Origin: Verrucomicrobiota bacterium
Lineage (GTDB): Bacteria > Verrucomicrobiota > Verrucomicrobiia > Opitutales > Opitutaceae
DNA: 64,000 bases
Direction: 5' to 3'
Assembly (NCBI GenBank): GCA_030605125.1
Contig: JAUWBD010000004.1
Coordinates: 1 to 64,000, forward strand
This document shows positions 56,465 to 64,000 of this stretch, piece by piece. The first letter of the stretch is position 1. Every line of letters begins with the position of its first letter. The notes beneath the pieces are model-generated. The model had not been told where the DNA came from and searched no databases. It saw only the letters and a program-made list of their open reading frames with translations. The position numbers were made by a program, and so were the translations under genes.

Positions 56465-57990
56465 CCGCGGATAAGCTCCGCGCGGCGGTCTTGTTCTTCG
56501 TCGCTACCGCCGCGGTCGCGCCGCTCCACGCCGAGGTGCGCCTCCCCGCTTTTTTCTCCGAGAGCATGGTCCTGCAGCGTGATCGCGAGATCCCGGTCTG
56601 GGGCTCGGCCAAACCGGGCGAGCGCGTGTCCGTCGAGTTGGCCGGTCTGACCGCCGCCGCCGTCGCCGACGCCTCCGGTAACTGGTCCGCGCGGCTCCCG
56701 AAGCTCCCCGCGGGCGGACCTCACACGCTCGTCGTGAGCGGTGAAAACCGCGTGACGATCAACGATGTCCTGATCGGAGAGGTCTGGCTCGCCTCCGGCC
56801 AATCCAACATGGAGTGGATTCTCAAGGAGACCGACGACGCCGCGGCCGAGATCGCCGCCGCGCGTCATCCACGCGTCCGTATCTTTCGCGTTCAGCGCGC
56901 CGTCGCCGACGCGCCTCGCGCCGACGTCGAGGGCAAGTGGCTCGTGGCCTCGCCCGACAAGGCCGGCTGGATGAGCGCCGTCGCTTACCACTTCGCGCGC
57001 AAGCTTTCCGCCGAGCTCGACGTGCCGGTCGGCGTGATCAACGCCTCCCGCGGCGCCGCGCAGATCATCCCCTTTATCCCCGAGCCGGCCATCGCGGCCG
57101 CCGCGGAGGTCTTCGCCGAGGACATGGCGAGGTGGCGCGACGCCGTGGAGAAATTCCCCGCTCGTCGGGCCGCCCACGAGGCGAAGCTCGCCGAGACGGC
57201 CCCCGGCGCCCGCCGCCCCGACGAGCCGTATGGCCCCGGCCACTACAACCAGCCCGGAGGCCTCTTCAACGGCATGCACGCCGCCGCCACGCCCTACGCC
57301 ATCCGCGGTTTCCTCTGGTATCAGGGCGAGGCCAACGCGAAGCGCCCCGCCCAATACGAACGCGCCTTCCCCGTGCTGATCGATTCCTGGCGCGAGGTCT
57401 GGGGCGGCGGCGACCTGCCTTTCCTCTTTGTCCAACTCGCCGCCTACAACGTGCCCAAGAGCGGCTTCCCGCCCGAGGGCCTCGACCGCGCGCTCACGCG
57501 GGAGGCGCAGGCGAAGGCGCTCGCCCTGCCGCGCACCGGCATGGTCGTCACGCTCGACGTGAGCGGCCCCGACTCGCAGGAGCATCCGCGCAACAAACGC
57601 CCGGTCGGCGAGCGCCTCGCCGGTCTCGCCGCGAAGATCGCCCACGGTCGCGACGTCGTCGCGGACGGCCCCGTGTTTCTCGCGCACAAGATTGACGGCG
57701 CCTCGGTGCGCATCGCCTACCTGGGCGGCACCGCCCGGGGCCTCGCCGCGCGCGAGGGCGGCGAGATCAAGGGCTTCTTCGTGGCCGGCGCGGACAAGGT
57801 GTTTCACCCCGCGAAAGCGCGCGTCGAGGGCGAGACGATCCGCCTGAGCTCCGAAGCTGTGAAGTCGCCCGTCGCCGCGCGCTACGCGTTCTCCAACGAC
57901 CCCGTTTGCAACCTCGTCAACTCCGCCGGTCTGCCCGCCGCGCCCTTTCGCACCGACGACTGGAACGCGGTGACGTCGTGGGCGCGCTAG
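56386..57990 (+). CDS. Secreted sialate O-acetylesterase-type SGNH protein
   Basis: A protein of about 534 residues if started at the GTG at 56386; the true start is unclear. The signal-like stretch KLRAAVLFFVATAAVAPLHA comes about 30 codons later, behind the hairpin. Family marks: FFSESMVLQRDREIPVWGSA, LIGEVWLASGQSNMEW (the catalytic Ser block), IRGFLWYQGEANAKRP (block with Trp-Tyr-Gln-Gly-Glu), and GVINASRGAAQIIPF. It removes O-acetyl groups from glycans, which opens them to the neighbouring glycosidases. Part of the N-terminus may be altered by the inserted repeat. Confidence 0.82.
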   Translation: MERVVLNALGLGAVEPRQRVGDNAFHPADKLRAAVLFFVATAAVAPLHAEVRLPAFFSESMVLQRDREIPVWGSAKPGERVSVELAGLTAAAVADASGNWSARLPKLPAGGPHTLVVSGENRVTINDVLIGEVWLASGQSNMEWILKETDDAAAEIAAARHPRVRIFRVQRAVADAPRADVEGKWLVASPDKAGWMSAVAYHFARKLSAELDVPVGVINASRGAAQIIPFIPEPAIAAAAEVFAEDMARWRDAVEKFPARRAAHEAKLAETAPGARRPDEPYGPGHYNQPGGLFNGMHAAATPYAIRGFLWYQGEANAKRPAQYERAFPVLIDSWREVWGGGDLPFLFVQLAAYNVPKSGFPPEGLDRALTREAQAKALALPRTGMVVTLDVSGPDSQEHPRNKRPVGERLAGLAAKIAHGRDVVADGPVFLAHKIDGASVRIAYLGGTARGLAAREGGEIKGFFVAGADKVFHPAKARVEGETIRLSSEAVKSPVAARYAFSNDPVCNLVNSAGLPAAPFRTDDWNAVTSWAR

Positions 57991-58014
57991 CCCCGCCCGG
58001 TCCGTTCCCCGCTC

Positions 58015-61000
58015 ATGCGCCGCTTCTCATCCGCTCTCGCCTGGCTTTTGGCGGCGCTCTGTCCGGCGCCCGCGCTGCCGGCGCAGAGCCTTCAGCCGTC
58101 GCAAACGAGGGCTGGTTATGTGATCGAGGTGACGGCGCTCACCAGCGCCACCCCGCCGCACATCACCCTGCGGTGGCCGGTGGTGAGCAACGTGGACGGC
58201 ACCCTCCAAATCTGGCGCCGCCGGCAAGGCGACTCCTCCTGGGGCGCCGCCATCGGCCTCCCCGGCGCCCCCACCGAATACCAGGATTTCACCGCCCTCC
58301 CCGGTGTGAGCTACGAGTATTCGCTCCGCGCCGCCCGCACCCTGCCCACGACCCCTATCCTCGTTTACGGCGCCATCGTGGCCGGTTCGGGCATTCCTCT
58401 CGTCGAGCAGCGCGGCAAGGTGCTGCTCTACATCGACGAGACCCGGGCGGGCGCGCTCGAGCCCGAGCTCGACCAGCTCCAGCGTAATCTCGCCGCCGAC
58501 GGTTGGACGGTTTACCGGCACCACGGCCCGCGCGAAGCTTACGAAAACGACTTGAACGATCCCACGCATCGGCTCGGTCGCGTCGCCGAACGGGAGGCCA
58601 TGCGCGCCACGATCCGTGGCTATTATGACGCCGATCCGGGCCCCGACTGGGCGCTCTTGATCATCGGCCGCGCCCCGGTCGTTTACTCCGGAGCCACCGC
58701 CCCCGACGGCCATGGCGAGCACTATGGCGCGTGGGCCACCGACACGTTTTACGCGGATGCGGACGGCGTCTGGACCGACACCACCGCCAACCTGACCGGT
58801 GCCGACAACGCCCGGAACCACAACGTCCCCGGCGATGGCAAATACGATCAATCCGTCATCCCGTCCGACACGGAGCTGCAAGCCGGACGCGTGGATTTGT
58901 TCGCGATGGACGGCGTGTCCGTGGGCCTGGGCGAGACCGATTTGCTTCGCCAGTATCTGGTCCGCAACCACCGCTTCCGTCGGGGCCTCGCGCCCTACGG
59001 CTCGGTGGCGCGGCGAGCGCTCATCGACGACTCCTTTGACGGCAACTCCTTCGGCGTCACCGCCTGGCAGGCGGCGATAGGCCACTTCGGCCGCGAGCCC
59101 GGGCAGGTGGACGCTCTCGACTGGTTCTCCGTCTTGCCGACCACGCCCATGCTCTTCGCCTACGGTGGCGGCGGCGGTGCGCTTGATCGCGCCCGCGACG
59201 TGGGCACATCGCTCGATTTCGCGACCAAGGGATCGAAGGCCGTCTTCACGCTGACCTTCGGCAGCTGGTTTGGCGACTGGGACAACCCCGACAATTTCCT
59301 GCGCGCCCCGCTCGCGGGCACCGCGGACTCGCTGGGTCTCGCCAACGCCTGGTCCGGCATCGGCGGGGTCTTTCGGCAGCACATGGCGCTCGGCGCGACC
59401 ATCGGATACTCGACGCGCTTCACCCAGAACTTTGTCGAGGACACGAACGCCGGTTCTTGGAACGGATTCGGCAACCGCCGCCACATCGTTTACAACCTCA
59501 TGGGGGACCCGACGCTGCGTTTGCACACCGTGCGTCCGCCCGCGCACGTCACCGCCGCGCCGACCTCCGGCGGCATGGCGGTCAACTGGGAGGCCTCGCC
59601 CGACGCCGAGGCGGGTTATCATGTCTATCGCGGTGGCTCGCCACTCGGGCCCTTCACGCGGTTGACCGGCGCGTCCGCCACGGCCGCCAATCCTCTCGGC
59701 TCGCCGATCACCGGCACCTCCTATGCAGACGGCACCGCGACGCCGGGGGAAACCTATACCTACCTCGTGAAGGCGGTGAAGATGGAGACCTCCGCCTCCG
59801 GCACCTACGCAAACCAGAGTCTCGGCGAGGCCGCCACCGTGAGTCTCGGCCCGATAGCTCCGACCGGCCTGCACGTCGTCGCCACCGGCACCACCGCCTA
59901 TGCGCTCTCCTGGCGCGACCACGCCGACAACGAAACCGGCTACGAGGTGGAGCGACGCGACCTCGCCACCGGCGCTTGGTCGGTGATCGCCGTGCTGCCG
60001 ACAAACAGTATCGGCTACACCGATACAGCGGCGCCGGCCGGCGTCGTTTGCCATTACCGCGTCCGCGCCACGGGATCGGCCGCCGCCTCGGAATACGCCG
60101 AGGTGAACACCGACTACCTGCTGCCCGGAGCCGCGTTCGGAGTCGAGTGGCACAAATCTGCTTACGCGTCATGGGATCAGGTGTCGCTCGCGTTCTCCCG
60201 CTTCAACGGCTCCCGTGGCGACGTGGCGGTCGCCTACGCCGCCAGTGACGTCCTCGCAAACGCGGGAGTGGACTATCAGAGGCTCGACGGGAATCTCGCC
60301 TGGGCGCATGGCGAAACCGGCGAACGCCGCCTCGCCTTCACGCTTCTCCCGCAGCCGCAGCCTGCCCTCACTCGCATCATTCGCGTCTATCCGACGTCGC
60401 CGACGAACGGCCTCCGCATCAGCTTCCCGTCGGAAACCTTCGTGCAAGTTCAGGACCCGACCTTGCAGGCGCTGCCGGCCGCTTGGTCCACGCAAATCAT
60501 CGGCAGCTCCGGTTGGCCAGGCTACGCCGAATATAGAAACGGAGTTTTCGGCCTGAGCACCCGCACGAGCCGTTTCGGCTGGGGCCACCAGACCGACTCG
60601 CTCCGTTTCGTTTCGGTGCCCGTGGCCGGCGATTGCACGCTCACCGCGCGCATCGCCTATGCGGCCGACGCGATGAATCCCGCCGCGCTGCCCGGGCTGA
60701 TGTTGCGCGCCTCCCTGGCGGGCAACTCCGCCATGCGCGCCGTCATGATGCCCTCGGCCACTCAGGTGGTGCAGGTCACCCGCGCTGCGACCAACGCCCA
60801 GGCTTCGACCAACACCGTCAGCGTCTCCGGCGGCTACGCCTGGCTGCGCGTCGTGCGCTCCGGCAGCAACGTGAGCACCTTCCGCTCGTCCAACGGCAGC
60901 ACCTGGGCGCAGGTCGGCACCACCGCCGCGCTGCCGCTCTCCACCACCGCCTACGTCGGCCTCTTCCTCTCGACGAACACCGATCCCGACAAGCTCGCCA

Positions 61001-62505
61001 ATCCCGGCTACGCGCAGTTCGACAACGTCACGCTCGAGGCGACCTTGACCGCGCCGGCCTCGTTCACCGCCGCGCCCGGCGCGCGCCCCGGCGAGATCGC
61101 GCTCGCCTGGGCCGCCGTGCCCGGCGCCTCGAGCTACGAGGTGCAGCGCGGCACGGGCGCCGGCGCCGGCTTCGCCACCGTGGCCACCGTGCTCGGAGCC
61201 TCCGTCGCGCACGCCGACGGCGGCCTCGTGCCCGGCGTCACTTGCCACTATCGCGTCCGCGCCTTGAGCGCGGACGCCCAGTCCGCCTTTTCCACGGAGG
61301 TGTCGGCCCAGCCGTTCCTGCCCGAGGGCTACCTCGGCTGGCGCTACACCTGGTTCACCACCAACGAGGCCGCCGGCCTCGCCGCCGACGCCGCCGACCC
61401 GGAAGGCGATGGCGTGCCCAACCTCGCCGAATACGCCAGCGGCGGGGCGCCTCACGATCCCGACGGCGTCGGCGGCGTCGAGGTCGGCACCATGCGCGCG
61501 GGCGCCGACGAGTTTCTCACGCTCACCTTTGTGCGCGACACCGCCGCGACCGACGTCACCCACGTCGTCGAGTGCGCCGACGATCTCGGCGGGCCGTGGA
61601 GCGGCTTCGACCCGCTGCGCCCCGCGCGCCAGCTCTCGGTCTCGGCCGAAACGCCCTCGGCCGGGCGCGAGACGATCACAGTGCGCGACGATCAACCGCT
61701 CTCCGCCACGTCGCGTCGCTTCATGCGCCTGCGCCGCGCCTGGCAGGACCCGGTATGGCGCGCGTTCTCCACCGGCTTCGAGGAGGAGGCGGGCGACTAC
61801 CTGCTCAACTCTTCCCTCGGCGGCCGCACCGACCACTCCTCCGGCACCAGGTGGAGCGTGCCCGCCGGCTGGGCCGGCGCCGGCACGATCAGCCCCCTTA
61901 ACCCCGCGACCGGAAGCCGCGCCTGGCGTATCCACGATGCCACGACATCCGGCGCGATCGGCGCCACGCTCGACACGGGCCCGGCGGTCGCGGGTTTCCT
62001 CTCCGTCCGCCCCTGGACCTTCCGCGTGTCCTTCTCGCTCGTCGCCTTGCCCGTCCCCGCCACCGAGAACCAGTTCGCCATCGCCCTCGGCCAGGCCACC
62101 GCGAGCGCCACCGGCAAGCAGTGGCTGCGCTTCCTCTACAGCAACGGCGATCTCAACCTCATGGTCCGAAGCGCCGGAGCCGCCGGCAACACGAGCGCGA
62201 CGCAGACCGCGGTGACCGTCGGTCGCTACACCGACTTCGCCGGGCTGGGCGAATACATCACGCTCACCCTCGGCGTCGATCCGATCGGCAAGCGCTACAC
62301 CCACGTTCACCTCTCCGGCCCGAAGGGCTCCGCCACCCGCACCGCGCTGGTTCAGACGGTGGGCGACGGCGTGATCCCATGGGGCAACGCCACCACCGGT
62401 GATCCGGCCGCCCACCTGCTTATCAACAGCACCACCCCTGTTATGCTCACCCTCGACGTGGACGACATCCACATTGGCGCGCTCGGGCCCGAATCAGCTC
62501 CCTGA
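58015..62505 (+). CDS. Giant secreted gingipain-like (C25-type) protein lacking catalytic residues
   Basis: A 1496-residue protein with a signal peptide (SSALAWLLAALCPAPALPAQ). Residues 130-505 have a C25-like layout (GKVLLYIDETRAGALEPELD, ATIRGYYDADPGPDWALLII, NLMGDPTLRLHTVRPP at the end). Where the family has His-Gly and the Cys strand, this protein has AYGGGGGAL (383-391) and FTLTFGSWFGDWD (411-423). Fn3-like domains (510-700) follow, then a concanavalin/DUF1349-like domain (about 835-1020), a third Fn3, the EGDGVPNLAEYASG module (about 1115-1240), and a final 250-residue domain matching the PEP-CTERM protein. Probably a binding or scaffold protein on the cell surface. Confidence 0.65.
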   Translation: MRRFSSALAWLLAALCPAPALPAQSLQPSQTRAGYVIEVTALTSATPPHITLRWPVVSNVDGTLQIWRRRQGDSSWGAAIGLPGAPTEYQDFTALPGVSYEYSLRAARTLPTTPILVYGAIVAGSGIPLVEQRGKVLLYIDETRAGALEPELDQLQRNLAADGWTVYRHHGPREAYENDLNDPTHRLGRVAEREAMRATIRGYYDADPGPDWALLIIGRAPVVYSGATAPDGHGEHYGAWATDTFYADADGVWTDTTANLTGADNARNHNVPGDGKYDQSVIPSDTELQAGRVDLFAMDGVSVGLGETDLLRQYLVRNHRFRRGLAPYGSVARRALIDDSFDGNSFGVTAWQAAIGHFGREPGQVDALDWFSVLPTTPMLFAYGGGGGALDRARDVGTSLDFATKGSKAVFTLTFGSWFGDWDNPDNFLRAPLAGTADSLGLANAWSGIGGVFRQHMALGATIGYSTRFTQNFVEDTNAGSWNGFGNRRHIVYNLMGDPTLRLHTVRPPAHVTAAPTSGGMAVNWEASPDAEAGYHVYRGGSPLGPFTRLTGASATAANPLGSPITGTSYADGTATPGETYTYLVKAVKMETSASGTYANQSLGEAATVSLGPIAPTGLHVVATGTTAYALSWRDHADNETGYEVERRDLATGAWSVIAVLPTNSIGYTDTAAPAGVVCHYRVRATGSAAASEYAEVNTDYLLPGAAFGVEWHKSAYASWDQVSLAFSRFNGSRGDVAVAYAASDVLANAGVDYQRLDGNLAWAHGETGERRLAFTLLPQPQPALTRIIRVYPTSPTNGLRISFPSETFVQVQDPTLQALPAAWSTQIIGSSGWPGYAEYRNGVFGLSTRTSRFGWGHQTDSLRFVSVPVAGDCTLTARIAYAADAMNPAALPGLMLRASLAGNSAMRAVMMPSATQVVQVTRAATNAQASTNTVSVSGGYAWLRVVRSGSNVSTFRSSNGSTWAQVGTTAALPLSTTAYVGLFLSTNTDPDKLANPGYAQFDNVTLEATLTAPASFTAAPGARPGEIALAWAAVPGASSYEVQRGTGAGAGFATVATVLGASVAHADGGLVPGVTCHYRVRALSADAQSAFSTEVSAQPFLPEGYLGWRYTWFTTNEAAGLAADAADPEGDGVPNLAEYASGGAPHDPDGVGGVEVGTMRAGADEFLTLTFVRDTAATDVTHVVECADDLGGPWSGFDPLRPARQLSVSAETPSAGRETITVRDDQPLSATSRRFMRLRRAWQDPVWRAFSTGFEEEAGDYLLNSSLGGRTDHSSGTRWSVPAGWAGAGTISPLNPATGSRAWRIHDATTSGAIGATLDTGPAVAGFLSVRPWTFRVSFSLVALPVPATENQFAIALGQATASATGKQWLRFLYSNGDLNLMVRSAGAAGNTSATQTAVTVGRYTDFAGLGEYITLTLGVDPIGKRYTHVHLSGPKGSATRTALVQTVGDGVIPWGNATTGDPAAHLLINSTTPVMLTLDVDDIHIGALGPESAP

Positions 62506-62527
62506 CCTTCCGCGGACGACAGAAGCC

Positions 62528-63304
62528 ATGACGACGACAGACCACACGATCCCGGTCCTGCGCAAGGCGCTCGCGGTCCTGCACGCGGTCGCCTCGCCGG
62601 ACGGCCCCACCAGCACGAAGGCGATCGCCTCCACGCTCGGCTTCTCCCCCTCGACGACCTACCGCATCCTGCGCACCTATCTCGCCGAGAACTGGCTGCG
62701 GCCGGCGGAGCAGGGCGGGCACAAGCTCTCCTTCGGCCTGCTCCCGATCGTGGAGCCGCTCGTCATGCCGGAGGTCGTCGCCCGGGCGGCGCACAAGCCG
62801 CTGCTCGAGCTCGCGGAGGCAACCGGCCTGCTGGCCAAGCTTTCGGTGCGCGACGCCGACCAGGCGGTGACGGTCTTTCGCGCCGGCAAGCCGCCGCCGG
62901 GCGGCGTGCGCGGCTCGGGCGACTCGACGCCGCTCGTGGTCGGCGCGGCCGGCGCCGCCCTGCTCAGCGGGCTGCCCGCCGCCGGTCGCCGGGAGTTGAT
63001 CGCGCGCGCGCCTCGGGAGTGCTGGAGGCGCCAGCAGCCCGGCGACGTGTTGCGCCGGCTCAACGCCATCGTGGCGCGCGGCTACTGCGCGGATTTCGGC
63101 GGCTTCCACCCGGAGATCGCCGCCCTGGCCGCCCCGCTCGCCGACCCGCGCGGCCGGGTGCTCGGCGCCCTCAGCATCGTGGGCCCGGCCCGTCAGGTGA
63201 AGGCCGAGACCGCGGTGCTGGCCGAAAAGCTCGTCATCGCGGCCGCTCGCTGCCGCGCCGTCCTCGAAGAATCCGTCCCCTTTCCGCATGATCTCGAACC
63301 CTGA
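62528..63304 (+). CDS. IclR-family transcription regulator
   Basis: A 258-residue regulator with an N-terminal winged helix (TSTKAIASTLGFSPSTTYRI, then LRTYLAENWLRPAEQGGHKL) and an IclR effector domain (LAEATGLLAKLSVRDADQAV, GYCADFGGFHPEIAALAAPL, LGALSIVGPARQ). It overlaps the following glycosidase gene by 17 bases, so it probably controls that gene or its pathway. Confidence 0.85.
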   Translation: MTTTDHTIPVLRKALAVLHAVASPDGPTSTKAIASTLGFSPSTTYRILRTYLAENWLRPAEQGGHKLSFGLLPIVEPLVMPEVVARAAHKPLLELAEATGLLAKLSVRDADQAVTVFRAGKPPPGGVRGSGDSTPLVVGAAGAALLSGLPAAGRRELIARAPRECWRRQQPGDVLRRLNAIVARGYCADFGGFHPEIAALAAPLADPRGRVLGALSIVGPARQVKAETAVLAEKLVIAAARCRAVLEESVPFPHDLEP

Positions 63305-64000
63305 AACCAAATCCATCGCGCATCGCGTCGCCGACATCCCGAAAACAAACGGCCTGCTCCGCGCCGGCCACCTCGACCGCGCCGCGGGCTTCCTGGCGCT
63401 GGCCGAGACGCATCGCGGCATGAGCTTCGGTTATCTCGCGCGCCGCGGCTACTACGCCTCGCCCGAGGGCCTCGCGCAGGTGGACCGCATGGCCGCGCTG
63501 GGCGTCACGTGGGTGGCGCTGATGGTGAGCGTCATGCAGGACACGTTCACCAGCACGCGCCTGTATCAGGATTTCGAGTTCACGCCGGAGGACCGCGAGG
63601 TCGAGGCGATCATCGCGCGCTTCCAGGAGCGCGGCGTCCGCGTGATGTTGAAGCCCATGGTCGAGTGCCACGACAGCTCGTGGCGCGGCCGCATCAACTT
63701 TCCCGACGGCGACCAGCAGATCCAGGGGCGGGTGACGCCCTACTGGGACACCTGGTTCGAGAGCCTGCGGCAGAGCGTGCTTCACTATGGGCGCATGGCG
63801 CAGCGCACCGGCTGCGAGATGTATTGCATCGGCTGTGAGCTTTTCGGCGCCGAGCAGGCCTTCAACAACGCGCGCTGGGCCCGCGTCGTCGCCGCGGCGC
63901 GAGAGGTTTACCTGGGGCCGATCTGCTACGACGTGCAGCCGCCCACGCTGCTCGAGCTGGCCGAGCCGCCCGCCTGGCTGAGGGCCCTGGACGCGGTGTG
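63288..64000 (+). CDS. GH113-like glycosidase (N-terminal part; cut by window edge)
   Basis: A frame open from the ATG at 63288 to the end of the window. It has a TIM-barrel start: HRGMSFGYLARRGYYASPEG, VTWVALMVSVMQD, FQERGVRVMLKPMVECHDSS, and TGCEMYCIGCELFGAEQAFN, whose Glu in GCELFG fits the acid/base of GH113-type enzymes (the family holds beta-mannanases). A second possible start is the ATG at 63420, just before SFGYLARR. Substrate and the C-terminal part are not known. Confidence 0.75.
   Translation, partial: MISNPETKSIAHRVADIPKTNGLLRAGHLDRAAGFLALAETHRGMSFGYLARRGYYASPEGLAQVDRMAALGVTWVALMVSVMQDTFTSTRLYQDFEFTPEDREVEAIIARFQERGVRVMLKPMVECHDSSWRGRINFPDGDQQIQGRVTPYWDTWFESLRQSVLHYGRMAQRTGCEMYCIGCELFGAEQAFNNARWARVVAAAREVYLGPICYDVQPPTLLELAEPPAWLRALDAV

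Noticed and set aside
58027-62472. Two minus-strand frames over 700 codons opposite the giant gingipain-like gene
   Set aside because: Gly/Arg/Ala-rich shadows with no domain; the plus-strand frame has a signal peptide and several recognisable modules.
1-64000. CRISPR array
   Set aside because: No regularly spaced short repeats were seen; the repeats found are pairs or hairpins.

Overview
The window looks like part of a high-GC chromosome from the Verrucomicrobiota, most likely Opitutaceae-like. This is inferred from the protein families: a PEP-CTERM protein, prepilin-like proteins with the H-X9-DG type signature, an SHD1-type secreted protein, C-terminal modules of the form 'DPDGDGxPNLxEYALG', and many secreted glycosidases. 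No rRNA or marker gene is present to prove the taxon. Start codons in both halves generally lack a Shine-Dalgarno sequence; many are preceded by CCACC or CACC instead.

Positions 1 to about 33636 are the right-hand part of a Mu-like transposable prophage; its left end lies outside the window. Virion genes run leftward, from a putative lysis block (about 20068 to 18840) through small terminase, large terminase, DUF935-type portal, I/Z-type protease-scaffold, decoration protein, major capsid protein, head-tail proteins, a gpF-like morphogenesis protein, a gpG-like protein, tail terminator, tail tube, a fibre-like protein, a tail chaperone with a likely -1 frameshift, and a tape measure protein cut by the window edge. 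A Dam-family methyltransferase sits between the head genes. The early genes run rightward from 21556 to 33439: a ribbon-helix-helix (RHH) switch gene, small genes, the MuA-like transposase, the MuB-like ATPase, and about twenty small early genes. These include DUF3164-like, HD-like and DnaA domain IV-like proteins. Between the two halves (21043-21941) lies a mirrored pair of RHH genes with palindromic operators, which I take to be the lysogeny switch. This divergent layout differs from phage Mu, where nearly all genes point one way.

At about 33636 the prophage ends inside a host gene: the 3' part of a large glycoside hydrolase resumes in frame and continues to 35001. The host half then holds a CBM9/DOMON-like secreted protein, an integrase remnant beside a tRNA-Asp gene, a conserved hypothetical, a decayed TPR-like gene, an OsmC-family protein, and then a carbohydrate-use region (38084-64000). 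That region contains a DUF4886-type SGNH protein, four related clan GH-A-like glycosidases, a LacI regulator, a prepilin-like protein, a PEP-CTERM protein, a small lectin-like protein, a sialate O-acetylesterase-type SGNH protein, a very large gingipain-like protein lacking the expected catalytic residues, an IclR regulator and a GH113-like glycosidase cut by the right edge. Together they look like a locus for taking apart a complex, probably acetylated, polysaccharide; the substrate is not identifiable from sequence alone.
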